A stretch of DNA of 64,000 nucleotides from Rhodanobacteraceae bacterium ZG21-1. GTDB lineage: Bacteria > Pseudomonadota > Gammaproteobacteria > Xanthomonadales > Rhodanobacteraceae. Shown in pieces: positions 28,688 through 37,711 of the stretch. The translations under genes were made by a program, and so were the position numbers. Under the pieces are notes generated by a model, which was not told the DNA's origin, ran no database searches, and saw nothing but the letters and a program-made list of their open reading frames with translations. Position 1 is the first letter of the stretch, and every line of letters starts with the position of its first letter. The stretch lies in contig JAJEJU010000025.1 of the NCBI GenBank assembly GCA_021390615.1, forward strand, positions 1,178,001-1,242,000, written 5' to 3'.

Positions 28688-29357
28688 CCGGATCGACCAT
28701 GCGGTACCCAATGCCGTGGCGCGTGTGGATCAGCGCCTTCTCGAAGGGCTTGTCGATCGCCGCGCGCAGCCCGTGGATGTGCACGCGCAGGGAATCGCTG
28801 TCGGGCAGCTCCTCGCCCCATACCTTCTGTTCCAGATCCTGCCGCGTCACCACCGACGGGCTGGCTTCCATCAGCGCCTGCAGCAGCTTCAGGCCGATCG
28901 GGTTGAGCTGGATCGACTTGCCTTCGCGGGTCACCGTGAGGGTGTCGAGGTTGTAGGTGAGGTCGGCCACCTTGAGCACGCGGCTCTGCGGCCCCTTGCC
29001 GCGGCGCGCCAGCACTTCCAGGCGCGCGGCCAGCTCCTGCAGCGCGAACGGCTTGGTCATGTAGTCGTCGGCGCCGGACTCGAAGCCGGTGAGCTTCTGT
29101 TCCAGCGCATCGCGCGCGGTCAGCATCAGGATCGGGGTCTGCTTGTGCGCTTCGTGGCGCAGCTTGCGCGCCACTTCCAGACCGTCCATGCCGGGCAGGG
29201 TCAGGTCCAGCACGATCACGTCGAAATCGTGCACCACTGCCAGATGCAGGCCGGTGACGCCGTCGCCGGCGAAATCCACCACGTGGCCGCGGTCTTCCAG
29301 ATAATCGCCGATATTCGTCGCGATATCGCTGTTGTCTTCGATGACCAGTACGCGCAT
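28671..29357 (-). CDS. OmpR-family response regulator (second two-component pair)
   Basis: A 228-aa regulator. The receiver has IEDNSD, phospho-acceptor Asp51 (VIVLDLTLPGMDGL), Thr in MLTARD and Lys in DYMTKPF. The winged helix (about 128-222) contains NPIGLKLLQALMEASPSVV and DSLRVHIHGLRAAIDKPF. GGAG lies 6 nt before ATG 29357. It is first in a two-gene operon with the kinase. Its upstream region holds a strong minus-strand hairpin with a T-run, ending about 108 nt before the start codon (separate entry), so it may be attenuated or lie behind a small RNA gene. Confidence 0.93.
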   Translation of the reverse strand: MRVLVIEDNSDIATNIGDYLEDRGHVVDFAGDGVTGLHLAVVHDFDVIVLDLTLPGMDGLEVARKLRHEAHKQTPILMLTARDALEQKLTGFESGADDYMTKPFALQELAARLEVLARRGKGPQSRVLKVADLTYNLDTLTVTREGKSIQLNPIGLKLLQALMEASPSVVTRQDLEQKVWGEELPDSDSLRVHIHGLRAAIDKPFEKALIHTRHGIGYRMVDPDAVQA

Positions 29358-29464
29358 GCATCACTCCGCAATGCGGCCAGCGGGCAGGCCGGCCAACACC
29401 GCAAGCTTAGAGGGGAACGGCCGCGGGCGTCAGCTGCCAGGCTGAACGAAGCGACGCCGGACAA

Positions 29465-29576
29465 GAAAAAGGCCCAGGTGACGCGACCGCAGTCGCCCAC
29501 CCGGGCCTAAGCTACTGCCCCGATACCGTCATCTGCCGCGGCCTCATCTAGGGATGGGACCAGACAGCTCAACAGC
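29465..29576 (-). ncRNA. Candidate small RNA or attenuated leader upstream of the response regulator
   Basis: On the minus strand a TATAAA (29588-29583) could be a -10 element. About 110 nt later a terminator-like hairpin, AGGCCCGGGTG (29507-29497) with CACCTGGGCCT (29480-29470), is followed by TTTTTC. The stem has 11 pairs including one G-U; on the plus strand that pair would be an A-C mismatch, which favours the minus orientation. An inner helix GCGAC/GTCGC fills the loop. The body carries C-rich single-strand candidates (CTCCCGC, GTCCCATCCC) that could pair with ribosome sites. No -35 element is clear, and I cannot match it to a named RNA family. Confidence 0.4.
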
Positions 29577-29644
29577 GGGAGTTTTATAAGCCGGCCCGGG
29601 TTACGTCCCAGTTAACCGGCTCATGCGCCCGTCAGTAGACCCGC

Positions 29645-30142
29645 TCAGATCTTGCCGCCCGGCGGCGGCGGCACCGGCTGCTGGCGCTGCACGTCCAGCC
29701 AGTACTGCTGGGTATCGCGCGAGGTCTTCTCCATGTCGCGCCGCTTGGTGCACACCGTCTGCACCATGTGCGAGCCGACCACGGCCTCGCGGTGGCAGAT
29801 CTTTTCGTCGCCGTCGCGCTTGGTCAGCACCGCGTTGATGTGCTCCTGGTGGTTGAACAGGTCCACCTGCTGCTGCGCGGTCAGCTCGCTCAACGCGGTA
29901 TGGCCGGCGAACAGCTTCTCCATCGCGCTCAGCTCGCCGTCGACCTCGGCGCGCTGGTCCGGGTTCACCAGATAGCGGCCGCCCGGCTGCATCTCCTTGC
30001 GGATCTGCGCGGCGAGTTCCGGAAATTGCGCCGGCTGGACCTTCTGCTGGGCCGGCAACGGCGGCTCGGACACCGCAGCTGCAACGGTCGAAACGAACAA
30101 CAGCGACGCCAGCAGCGCCCTGCCTGCTTGCTTACTCCACAT
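29645..30142 (-). CDS. Small exported protein, unknown function
   Basis: A 165-aa protein with a signal peptide (LLASLLFVSTVAAAV). The mature chain is mostly helical and charged: ELAAQIRKEMQPGGRYLVN, ELSAMEKLFAGHTALSELTA, then a two-Cys segment (KICHREAVVGSHMVQTVC) that may form a disulfide, ending in a Pro-rich QPVPPPPGGKI. I do not recognise the family beyond hypothetical exported proteins of this lineage. It is monocistronic by spacing: 66 nt after rimK, with its own ribosome site (GGAGG) before ATG 30142. Confidence 0.75.
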   Translation of the reverse strand: MWSKQAGRALLASLLFVSTVAAAVSEPPLPAQQKVQPAQFPELAAQIRKEMQPGGRYLVNPDQRAEVDGELSAMEKLFAGHTALSELTAQQQVDLFNHQEHINAVLTKRDGDEKICHREAVVGSHMVQTVCTKRRDMEKTSRDTQQYWLDVQRQQPVPPPPGGKI

Positions 30143-30208
30143 AACCCCTCCTGGATGATCGGATACCCCTTCCGCAGCATATGGCGCCGCGGCAGTTTGT
30201 CGATCAGA

Positions 30209-31087
30209 TCACTTTTTTACGTTCCGTTCCAGATGGCGGATGATCTGGTCGGAAACATCGACGCCGGTAGCGGCCTCGATGCCTTCCAGGCCGGGGGAGG
30301 CGTTGACTTCCAGGATCAGCGGGCCGCGCTTCGAACGCAGCAGGTCGACGCCGGCGATGCCCAGGCCCAACGCCGCGGCGGCGCGGATCGCGATGCGCTT
30401 TTCCTGCGCGCTGAGGTCGGCCTTGCTGGCGGTGCCGCCGCGATGCAGGTTGGCGCGGAATTCGCCGGCGCTGGCGTCGCGCTGCATCGCCGCCACCACC
30501 TTGCCGCCGACCACGAAGCAGCGCAGGTCGCTGCCCTTGGCCTCGGCGATGAACTCCTGCACCAGGAAGTTGGCGTACAGGCCGCGGAAGGCTTCCACCA
30601 CGCTCTGCGAGGCGCTGCGCTTTTCGGCCAGCACCACGCCAGTGCCCTGGCTGCCCTCGTTGAGCTTGATCACGTGCGGCGGGTCGCCGAGCATCGCCAG
30701 CACGTCGTTGGTGTCGTCCGGGTTGTCGCCGAACACCGTCACCGGCATGTCCAGCCCCTGCGCGGAGAGGATCTGCAGGCAGCGCAGCTTGTCGCGCGCG
30801 CGCAGCACCGCGTCGGAGGGGTTCGGCGTGTACACGCCCATCATCTCGAACTGGCGCAGCACCGCGGTGCCGTAGAAGGTGCTGGAGGTGCCGATGCGCG
30901 GAATCGCCGCATCGATGTCGCGCAGGGCCTTGCCCTTGTAGCGCATCGACACGGCGCCGGGCGCGATGCGCACATAGCAGCGCAGCGGGTCGAGCACGCG
31001 CACCACGTGGCCGCGCTCGCGCGCCGCCTCGACCAGCCGACGGGTGGAATAGAGCCGCGCATTGCGCGACAGGATGGCGATCTTCAT
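30209..31087 (-). CDS. rimK: Ribosomal protein S6 glutamate ligase / ATP-grasp ligase RimK
   Basis: ATP-grasp ligase that adds glutamate residues to the C-terminus of ribosomal protein S6 (and can make poly-glutamate). It has 292 aa (E. coli 300). Seen: N-terminal [21 protein letters not shown], the ATP-grasp core with [52 protein letters not shown], and the metal-binding stretch [15 protein letters not shown]. The ATG overlaps the stop of the upstream rimB-type gene (ATGA), matching the rimB-rimK arrangement of other proteobacteria. Confidence 0.95.
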   Translation of the reverse strand: MKIAILSRNARLYSTRRLVEAARERGHVVRVLDPLRCYVRIAPGAVSMRYKGKALRDIDAAIPRIGTSSTFYGTAVLRQFEMMGVYTPNPSDAVLRARDKLRCLQILSAQGLDMPVTVFGDNPDDTNDVLAMLGDPPHVIKLNEGSQGTGVVLAEKRSASQSVVEAFRGLYANFLVQEFIAEAKGSDLRCFVVGGKVVAAMQRDASAGEFRANLHRGGTASKADLSAQEKRIAIRAAAALGLGIAGVDLLRSKRGPLILEVNASPGLEGIEAATGVDVSDQIIRHLERNVKK

Positions 31088-31539
31088 GCGTGATCCGCTC
31101 CGGCCGGCAGGCGTCGCGACTGAGTGTGGGAAAGCGCCGGGTCGACCGCGAAGCGCCCGAACAGGGCGGTACGGCCAAGCAGCATGGGGAACAGCATATG
31201 GCGGCGATCCGTGAGGTTGATGTCGATGCCGAAACGCTGCCCGGCCAGCATGACATCGGTGTGAATGAACCAGCGCTCGGTGCGACGGCCGCCGGTGTCG
31301 GTGACCACCCGGCGGTCGCTCGCCGGCGCCTCGCAGTCGATCACCTGGCGGGCGCCGCGCCGTCCCACACTGACGCTGAAGCGCAGCCAGGTCGCCTGGT
31401 CGCGCATGAAGGTTTCCAGCGCGTCCACGTGCAGCGAACTGCTGCGCGCGCCGGTATCGAGCTTGGCCTTGAGCGAGACGATGCCCAACTGCGGCAACGC
31501 CAGCCTCTCCCGCCAGCCGAGAGTGATCACATCAGCCAT
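31084..31539 (-). CDS. rimB: RimB-type retropepsin-like protein (PF05618 family)
   Basis: A 151-aa protein of the former ATP-dependent zinc protease/DUF785 family, a retropepsin-like fold. The signature Asp-Thr-Gly is in [20 protein letters not shown], followed by [22 protein letters not shown] and [20 protein letters not shown]. In Pseudomonas the equivalent gene in rimABK modulates RimK-dependent S6 modification. Here it is coupled to rimK by an ATGA overlap; I see no rimA. The exact start (ATG 31539 or GTG 31530) is uncertain because no strong ribosome site is present. Confidence 0.87.
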   Translation of the reverse strand: MADVITLGWRERLALPQLGIVSLKAKLDTGARSSSLHVDALETFMRDQATWLRFSVSVGRRGARQVIDCEAPASDRRVVTDTGGRRTERWFIHTDVMLAGQRFGIDINLTDRRHMLFPMLLGRTALFGRFAVDPALSHTQSRRLPAGADHA

Positions 31540-31590
31540 GATGAGTGTGCCGGTCTGGGGGGCGGTGGGAACGCGCGTGATGGGCGGGAA

Positions 31591-31664
31591 TGGAGCGGGT
31601 GAAGGGAATCGAACCCTCGTCAGTAGCTTGGGAAGCTACAGCTCTACCATTGAGCTACACCCGC
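31591..31664 (-). tRNA. tRNA-Gly (anticodon CCC)
   Basis: Minus-strand cloverleaf. Acceptor GCGGGTG pairs with CACCCGC, the D arm is GCTC/GAGC, and the anticodon stem GTAGC/GCTAC carries loop TTCCCAA, so the anticodon is CCC. The T arm is GAGGG-TTCGATT-CCCTT with one G-U pair, the discriminator is T and CCA is genome-encoded. It reads GGG codons. No integrase or att-like duplication is seen beside it. Confidence 0.96.
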
Positions 31665-31924
31665 GGCGCTCGACGATGGTAACCCGGAGTCGGCGGATTT
31701 TGGAATCGCCCCGGCGCGACCGTCGCCATCGCGCTACATCGCATAGCGCCAGCCGCAGGATCGGCGGCGCACGACGCGCCTCGGCGATGCCTGTGCGCCG
31801 CCACGCGCCGACCATATCCGCCTCGGCGCGTGGTCGACGGCAAGGCCACGATCCGTCGATCCGCGTGCGCGACGGCGGCCGGCGACGGCTGGGGCAAGCC
31901 GTCGACAAGGGTTACAATCGTTCG

Positions 31925-32125
31925 ATGCTCATCACGCTCAATGGCGCGCCGCGCGACTGCCCCGGCAGCCTCACCATCGCTCAATTGCTCGACCAGGCCG
32001 GCTATGGCGAGCGCCGCGTCGCCGTGGAAGTGAACCGCGAGATCGTCCCGCGCAGCCAGCACGCCCAGCGACAGCTGGCCGAGGGCGACCAGGTCGAGAT
32101 CGTGCACGCCATCGGCGGCGGATAA
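31925..32125 (+). CDS. thiS: Sulfur carrier protein ThiS
   Basis: A 66-aa ubiquitin-fold protein that carries sulfur as a C-terminal thiocarboxylate for thiazole formation in thiamine synthesis. It begins MLITLNGAPRDCPGSLTIAQ, has VAVEVNREIVPRSQHA and ends HAIGGG with the required terminal Gly-Gly. The start is ATG 31925, about 10 nt after a TACAAT that could be its -10 element, so the leader is very short. No TPP riboswitch precedes it. It is 75 nt upstream of thiG. Confidence 0.93.
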   Translation: MLITLNGAPRDCPGSLTIAQLLDQAGYGERRVAVEVNREIVPRSQHAQRQLAEGDQVEIVHAIGGG

Positions 32126-32200
32126 CCCCCGGCGACCGCTCCTGAAGCGCCTCGACGCCGCCCGACGCATCGCAGCTCCCGCCACGACCGGAATTCATCG

Positions 32201-33001
32201 ATGAACGCCCCGACCCACACCGCCGCCGATCCGCTGGTCATCGCCGGCAAGCCCTATGCCTCGCGCTTGCTCACCGGCACCGGCAAGTACAAGGATTTCG
32301 ACGAGACCCGCCGCGCCTCGCAGGCCGCCGGCGCCGAGATCGTCACGGTGGCGATCCGCCGGGTGAACGTGGGCCAGGACGCCGGTGCGCCCAGCCTGCT
32401 CGACGCCCTGCCCCCGCACGAGTTCACCCTGCTGCCGAACACCGCCGGCTGCTACGACGCTGCCGAGGCGGTGCGCACCTGCCGGTTGGCGCGCGAGCTG
32501 CTGGACGGACACAAGCTGGTGAAGCTGGAGGTGCTGGGCGACCAGCGCACCCTGTTCCCGGACGTGGTGGAAACGCTGAAGGCCGCCGAGACCTTGGTCG
32601 CCGACGGCTTCGATGTGATGGTCTACACCTCGGACGATCCGATCCTGGCCAAGCGGCTGGAGCAGATCGGCTGCGTCGCGGTGATGCCGCTGGCCGCGCC
32701 GATCGGCTCGGGCCTGGGCATCCAGAACCGCTACAACCTGCTGGAGATCATCGAGAACGCCAAGGTGCCGATCATCGTCGATGCCGGCGTGGGCACCGCC
32801 TCGGACGCGGCGATCGCGATGGAGCTGGGCTGCGACGGCGTGCTGATGAACACCGCCATCGCCGGCGCCCGGGATCCGGTGCTGATGGCGCATGCGATGA
32901 AGCTGGCCATCGAAGCCGGCCGCGCCGCCTTCCTCGCCGGACGCATTCCGCGCAAGCGCTACGCCTCCGCCTCCAGCCCGCTGGACGGCCTGGTCGGCTG
33001 A
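32201..33001 (+). CDS. thiG: Thiazole synthase ThiG
   Basis: TIM-barrel enzyme that makes the thiazole phosphate of thiamine from deoxyxylulose phosphate, dehydroglycine and ThiS thiocarboxylate. It has 266 aa. Motifs: [52 protein letters not shown] with the Schiff-base Lys region, [27 protein letters not shown] and [20 protein letters not shown] with the phosphate-binding loop. It lies between thiS and trmB; the rest of the thiamine pathway is not in the window. Confidence 0.96.
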   Translation: MNAPTHTAADPLVIAGKPYASRLLTGTGKYKDFDETRRASQAAGAEIVTVAIRRVNVGQDAGAPSLLDALPPHEFTLLPNTAGCYDAAEAVRTCRLARELLDGHKLVKLEVLGDQRTLFPDVVETLKAAETLVADGFDVMVYTSDDPILAKRLEQIGCVAVMPLAAPIGSGLGIQNRYNLLEIIENAKVPIIVDAGVGTASDAAIAMELGCDGVLMNTAIAGARDPVLMAHAMKLAIEAGRAAFLAGRIPRKRYASASSPLDGLVG

Positions 33002-33040
33002 GGCCGGGCCCGCTCCGTTCCCATTCTTACCGATCCGTCC

Positions 33041-33748
33041 ATGAGCGATTCCGACCACCACGACGCCGACGCGCAACGCCTGCGCCGCGTGCGCAGCTTC
33101 GTGCTGCGCGAAGGGCGCATGACCCCGGCGCAGCAGCGCGCCTTCGAGGCGCACTGGTCGCGCTTCGGCATCGACTACCACGGCGCGGCGCAGGACTTCA
33201 CCGCACGCTTCGGCCGCCAGGCCCCGCTGGTGCTGGAAATCGGCTTCGGCAACGGCGAGGCGCTGGCCTGGGCCAGCGAGCACGATGCGGCGCGCGACTA
33301 CCTCGGCATCGAGGTGCACGGGCCTGGCGTCGGGCGGCTGATGAATGCCCTGGCGGCACGCGAGGCGCGCAACGTGCGGCTGTACAAGCACGACGCGGTG
33401 GAGGTGCTGCGCGACGAATGCGCCGCCGACACGCTCAGCGAGGCGCGCATCTGGTTCCCCGACCCCTGGCACAAGAAGCGCCATCACAAGCGCCGGCTGA
33501 TCCAGCCGGAATTCGTCGCCCTGCTGGCCTCGCGCGTGGCGCCGGGCGGCCTGCTGCACCTCGCCACCGACTGGCAGCCATACGCCGAGCACATGCTCGC
33601 GGTGATGGAGCAGGCGCCGGACTGGTACAACGCGGTCGCCCCCGGCGCCTACGCCGAGAAACCCGACTGGCGCATCGAGACGCACTTCGAGCGGCGCGGC
33701 CTGAAATTGGGCCACGGCGTGTGGGACCTGCTCTACCGGCGCCGCTGA
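33041..33748 (+). CDS. trmB: tRNA (guanine-46-N7)-methyltransferase TrmB
   Basis: SAM-dependent methyltransferase modifying G46 in the variable loop of tRNAs. It has 235 aa. The SAM loop is [14 protein letters not shown], then [18 protein letters not shown], the catalytic [18 protein letters not shown] and [15 protein letters not shown]. It follows thiG by 39 nt and is probably in the same transcript. Its product SAH is what AhcY removes, though that applies to all methyltransferases. Confidence 0.97.
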   Translation: MSDSDHHDADAQRLRRVRSFVLREGRMTPAQQRAFEAHWSRFGIDYHGAAQDFTARFGRQAPLVLEIGFGNGEALAWASEHDAARDYLGIEVHGPGVGRLMNALAAREARNVRLYKHDAVEVLRDECAADTLSEARIWFPDPWHKKRHHKRRLIQPEFVALLASRVAPGGLLHLATDWQPYAEHMLAVMEQAPDWYNAVAPGAYAEKPDWRIETHFERRGLKLGHGVWDLLYRRR

Positions 33749-34020
33749 GCGGGCCGGCTTCCCCGCGCGAAACGGCTGCCACGCGGAGTCGCCTGGATGA
33801 GCGGGAGGCCACCCGCACCTTGCCTGCCTCGCTGGCCTGAGCCAGACCTGGCCCGACCGCAGGCAGTCGCCGCCATCCGCAAATTGGCGGAAGGTTCATG
33901 GGGCGCGCCTAGGTCCCGCGTATACTCACGGCCTGGGACAACCATCCGACAACGACCGGCGTGAACCAGGCGAACCATCGCATAGGCCGCAGCTGCGGCC
34001 GCCACAGGGACGACACCTAA

Positions 34021-35862
34021 GTGGGTCTCGCACTCAGCCCCGAAATGATCCTCGTGCTGGGGCTGGTGGCCTTCACCATGCTGATGCTGGTGCTGGAGTG
34101 GATCCGCGCCGACATGGTGGCTCTGCTGGTGGTGGTGGTGATCGGCCTCACCGGGCTGATTCCTTCCGATCGCGTGTTCAACGGCTTCGCCGGCAACGCG
34201 GTGATCGCCATCATCGCGATCATGATCATGGGCGCGGGACTGGACCGCGCCGGCGTGCTCGCGCTCACCGCCAACTTCGTGATGCGCATGGCGCGCGGCG
34301 TGGAATCGCGGCTCGGCGTGGTGATCAACCTGGTCACCAGCCTGTTCAGCGCGGTGATTCCCAGCCAGGCGCTGGCGGCGCTGATGATTCCGGTGACCAG
34401 CCGCCTGTCCGCGCGCACCGGCGTGCCGATCTCGCGGCTGCTGCTGCCGATGGCGTTCTGCATCCTCACCGCGACCAACACCACCCTGATCGCGAACTCG
34501 CCGCTGATCGTGCTGAACGACCTGATCGCCAGCGCCAACGCGAACCTGCCGCCGGGCGCCCACACCATCCCGAAGTTCGGCCTGTTCAGCGTCACCCCGA
34601 TCGGCCTGGCGCTGGCCCTGATCGGCGTGCTGTTCTTCTACCTGTTCGGCAAGAAGCTGTTGCCCGAGCGCGAGGACGAACGGCAGAAGGTGACCCCGGG
34701 ACGCACCGAGAGCTACTTCGCCGAGACCTACGGCATCGTCGGCGAGACCGCCGAGCTGACCGTCACCGCCGAGAGCCCGCTGGTCGGCATGAGCATCGGC
34801 GAGGTCGAGCAGTTGCACGGCGCGCCGCTGATCCTGGCGATCAAGAGCGGCAACGAGGCGCGCATGGCGCCGCCTGCCGACCACGTGATCTGGGTCGGCT
34901 CGGTGCTCGGCGTGCTCGGCCCGCGCGAGGCGCTCAACCAGTTCGCCAACAACCAGCTGTGCCGGCTCACCACCCGCATGCGCCAGCTGAGCGAACTGTT
35001 CAACCCCACCCGCGCCGGCATTTCCGAGGCGGTGATTCCGCCCAGCTCGCGCTTCATCAAGCAGAGCCTGGGCGAGCTGCGCCTGCGCAAGCGCTACGGC
35101 ATCTCGGTGCTGGCGGTGAACCGCGGCGAGCAGGTGTTCCGCGACGATCTGCGCGGGGTCAGCCTGCACGCCGGCGACACCCTGGTGCTGCACTCAAGCT
35201 GGCGCGACCTGGCGCAGGCCTCCGAGGACCGGGACCTGGTGGTGGTCACCGACATCCCGAAGGAAGAGCAGCGCCCCGGCCGCATCTGGCAGGCGGTGGG
35301 TTTCTTCGTGCTGGCCAAGTGTCTGGCGCTGTTCACCCACCTGGACCTGTCGGTGGCGATGATGACCGGCGCGATCGGCATGCTGCTGACCGGCGTGCTG
35401 AACATGGACGAGGCCTACAAGGCGATCAACTGGAAGACCATCTTCGTCACCGCCTGCCTGATCCCGCTGGGCTGGTCGATGGACGCCACCGGCACCGCGG
35501 CGTGGATCGCGCAGGAAGTGCTGCAGCATCTGGGCGGCCATTCGCACTGGCTGCTGCAGCTGGCGCTGGCCATCCTCACCCTGCTGTTCTCGCAGGTGAT
35601 GTCCAACGTGGGCGCCACCGTGATGATGGTGCCGATCGCGATCAGCGTGGCGATCGCCACCGGCGGCAATCCGTCGGCCTATGCGCTGATCGTCGCGGTG
35701 TCCTCTTCCAACACCTTCCTGCTCAGCTCGGGCCATCCCGCGCTGATGATGGTGGCCGGCCCCGGCGGCTATCGCGGCAAGGATTTCCTGCGCGTCGGCC
35801 TGCCGCTCACCTTGCTGGTGCTGGTGGCCACGCTGATCGCGATCAACCTGATGTTCCACTGA
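34021..35862 (+). CDS. DASS/SLC13-type transporter with two RCK_C (TrkA_C) domains
   Basis: Membrane transporter of 613 aa from the divalent anion:Na+ symporter superfamily. Helices in residues 1-215 include MILVLGLVAFTMLMLVLEWI and the hairpin loop LTATNTTLIANSPLIVLND. A cytoplasmic insert follows (about 230-410) with two TrkA_C-like repeats (AESPLVGMSIGEVEQLHGAP and QSLGELRLRKRYGISVLAVN), which usually bind a regulatory ligand. A second helical half has SQVMSNVGATVMMVPIAISV and SSNTFLLSSGHPALMMVAGP. Start is GTG 34021. Substrates in this group include sulfate and dicarboxylates; none can be fixed here. Confidence 0.9.
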   Translation: MGLALSPEMILVLGLVAFTMLMLVLEWIRADMVALLVVVVIGLTGLIPSDRVFNGFAGNAVIAIIAIMIMGAGLDRAGVLALTANFVMRMARGVESRLGVVINLVTSLFSAVIPSQALAALMIPVTSRLSARTGVPISRLLLPMAFCILTATNTTLIANSPLIVLNDLIASANANLPPGAHTIPKFGLFSVTPIGLALALIGVLFFYLFGKKLLPEREDERQKVTPGRTESYFAETYGIVGETAELTVTAESPLVGMSIGEVEQLHGAPLILAIKSGNEARMAPPADHVIWVGSVLGVLGPREALNQFANNQLCRLTTRMRQLSELFNPTRAGISEAVIPPSSRFIKQSLGELRLRKRYGISVLAVNRGEQVFRDDLRGVSLHAGDTLVLHSSWRDLAQASEDRDLVVVTDIPKEEQRPGRIWQAVGFFVLAKCLALFTHLDLSVAMMTGAIGMLLTGVLNMDEAYKAINWKTIFVTACLIPLGWSMDATGTAAWIAQEVLQHLGGHSHWLLQLALAILTLLFSQVMSNVGATVMMVPIAISVAIATGGNPSAYALIVAVSSSNTFLLSSGHPALMMVAGPGGYRGKDFLRVGLPLTLLVLVATLIAINLMFH

Positions 35863-35951
35863 GCCGGGCGTTTCCTGAGCATGCTCTTGTCCAGCCACGC
35901 CATCGCCGGCCGCCGCGCCGGCCAGCCCACCCCAAGCCGGATGTGCTTCGC

Positions 35952-37232
35952 ATGAGATCTTTGGATGACGCCCACCTCGCCGTGATCGGCCTCGGCTATG
36001 TGGGCCTGCCGCTGGCGCTGGCCTTCGGCAAGCAGTTCGACACGCTGGGCTACGACATCAGCGCTGCGCGGGTGGCTCAGCTGCGCGACGGCATCGACCA
36101 CACCCGCGAAGCCGGCGCGCATGAGCTGGCCGCAGCGACGCGGCTGCGCTACAGCACCGATGCGGCCGAGCTGCGCGCGTATGACGTGTTCGTGGTCACC
36201 GTGCCGACCCCGGTGGACGAACACAAGCGGCCCGACTTCACCCCGCTGATCGAAGCCAGCCGCACCATCGGCGCGGCGCTGAAGCGCGGCGACGTGGTGA
36301 TCTACGAATCCACCGTCTATCCCGGCGCCACCGAGGAAATCTGCGTGCCGGAGCTGGAGCGCGCCTCGGGCCTGCGCATGAACGTGGACTTCGGCGTCGG
36401 CTACAGCCCGGAGCGGATCAATCCCGGCGACGCGCAGCGGCGCCTGGCCGACATCCCCAAGATCACCGCCGGCTCTTCGCCGGAAACCGCGGCCTTCGTC
36501 GACGCGCTGTACCGCAGCATCATCGCCGCCGGCACCCATCGGGCGCCGAGCCTGAAGGTGGCCGAGGCGGCCAAGGTGATCGAGAACACCCAGCGCGACG
36601 CCAACATCGCCCTGATCAACGAGTTCGCGCTGATCTTCCACCGGCTCGGCATCGACACCCAGGACGTGCTCGCCGCAGCAGCCACCAAGTGGAACTTCCT
36701 GCCGTTCCAGCCCGGCCTGGTCGGCGGCCACTGCATCGGCGTCGATCCGTACTATCTGATCCAGAAGGCGCAGTCGACCGGCTACTTCCCGGACATCCTG
36801 CTCGCCTGCCGGCGCATCAACGACGCCATGGGCCAGCACGTCGCCGCCGCAGTGGTGAAGCTGATGATCGGCAAGGGCCACGCGGTCAACGGCAGCCGCA
36901 TCCTGGTGCTGGGGCTCACCTTCAAGGAAAACTGCCCGGACCTGCGCAATACGCGCGTGGTCGATCTGGTGCGCGAATTCGAGAGCTACGGCGCGCAGGT
37001 CGACGTGCACGATCCCTGGGCCGACGCGGCCGAGACGCAGCGTGAGTACGGCATGCCCCTGCTGCCCACCCTGCCCGAGGCCGGGCACTACGACGCGGTG
37101 GTGCTGGCCGTGGCGCATCAGCAGTTCAAGACGCTGGGCGGCGCCGGTGTGCGCGCCCTGCTCGGCCCGCGCGGGGTGGTCTACGACATCAAGGGCGTGC
37201 TGCCCAAGGCGGACGTCGACGCCCGGCTCTGA
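35952..37232 (+). CDS. Nucleotide-sugar dehydrogenase (WbpO/TviB-type UDP-HexNAc 6-dehydrogenase-like)
   Basis: NAD-dependent enzyme oxidising C6 of a UDP-sugar to the uronic acid for surface polysaccharide synthesis. It has 426 aa. The N-terminal Rossmann domain has VIGLGYVGLPLALAFG and VVTVPTPVDEHKRPD, the middle ESTVYPGATEEICVPELE and VGYSPERINPGD, the catalytic Cys is in PGLVGGHCIGVDPYYLIQKA, and the C-terminal domain has VLGLTFKENCPDLRNTRVVD. This pattern fits WbpO/TviB-like rather than UDP-glucose dehydrogenase. No glycosyltransferases, epimerases or polymerases are nearby, so its pathway is not visible. Confidence 0.92.
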   Translation: MRSLDDAHLAVIGLGYVGLPLALAFGKQFDTLGYDISAARVAQLRDGIDHTREAGAHELAAATRLRYSTDAAELRAYDVFVVTVPTPVDEHKRPDFTPLIEASRTIGAALKRGDVVIYESTVYPGATEEICVPELERASGLRMNVDFGVGYSPERINPGDAQRRLADIPKITAGSSPETAAFVDALYRSIIAAGTHRAPSLKVAEAAKVIENTQRDANIALINEFALIFHRLGIDTQDVLAAAATKWNFLPFQPGLVGGHCIGVDPYYLIQKAQSTGYFPDILLACRRINDAMGQHVAAAVVKLMIGKGHAVNGSRILVLGLTFKENCPDLRNTRVVDLVREFESYGAQVDVHDPWADAAETQREYGMPLLPTLPEAGHYDAVVLAVAHQQFKTLGGAGVRALLGPRGVVYDIKGVLPKADVDARL

Positions 37233-37253
37233 ACGACAGTGCCTCGTCCGGCC

Positions 37254-37634
37254 TCAGCCGGCGAGCCGCACCTCGCCTTGCGCCACCTCGACCGCCACCG
37301 CACGCAGGCGCTCGCCGCGACAGGGGCCGGCCACGCACAGGCCGTCGCCGGTATCGAAGCTGGCGCCGTGCACGGCGCAGATCAGGGTGCGCTCCTTCAC
37401 CAGGAACTTGCCCGGCGCCCAGTCCAGGCGGCGCCCGGCATGCGGGCAGATATTCAGCCAGGCGTGCACCTCGGCGCCACGGCGCAGCAGGATCAGGCTC
37501 TCCATCGCCGGCGCTGCGCCGTCCAGCGTCAGCAGCGTATCGACGGCGGTGGCCTCGCCCTCGATCAGGTCGTCCAGCTGGCAGAGCACGGCGCTGGACC
37601 TGGCAGGCCCTGGTCCGGTTGTCACTGCATCCAT
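37254..37634 (-). CDS. Rieske [2Fe-2S] domain protein
   Basis: A 126-aa single-domain ferredoxin with both cluster-binding boxes: NICPHAGRRL (Cys-x-His) and CAVHGASFDTGDG (Cys-x2-His), the first preceded by a long hydrophobic strand. Such soluble Rieske proteins donate electrons to oxygenases or act as small redox proteins. Start is ATG 37634 with GAGG 9 nt upstream; GTG 37640 is an alternative. There is no oxygenase partner nearby. It is convergent with the sugar dehydrogenase and divergent from the next small gene. Confidence 0.9.
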   Translation of the reverse strand: MDAVTTGPGPARSSAVLCQLDDLIEGEATAVDTLLTLDGAAPAMESLILLRRGAEVHAWLNICPHAGRRLDWAPGKFLVKERTLICAVHGASFDTGDGLCVAGPCRGERLRAVAVEVAQGEVRLAG

Positions 37635-37711
37635 CGGCACTTGCCTCGCGGGCCGCGAAGCCCCATGGTGATACGGTAAGTCCTTGATTTTAGCACACGG
37701 ATTTTTAACAC

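Noticed and set aside
29465-29576. Resemblance of GGGGCAGTAGC to the yybP-ykoY manganese riboswitch core
   Set aside because: The required paired elements and order of conserved segments are not met, and the downstream gene is not a metal transporter.
31591-31664. tRNA-Gly as an integration site for a mobile element
   Set aside because: No integrase, no duplicated tRNA 3' end and no change in gene content on either side.
31665-31924. Possible TPP riboswitch before thiS-thiG
   Set aside because: I looked for the thi-box core and found none; the likely -10 TACAAT lies only about 10 nt before the thiS ATG, leaving no leader for a riboswitch.
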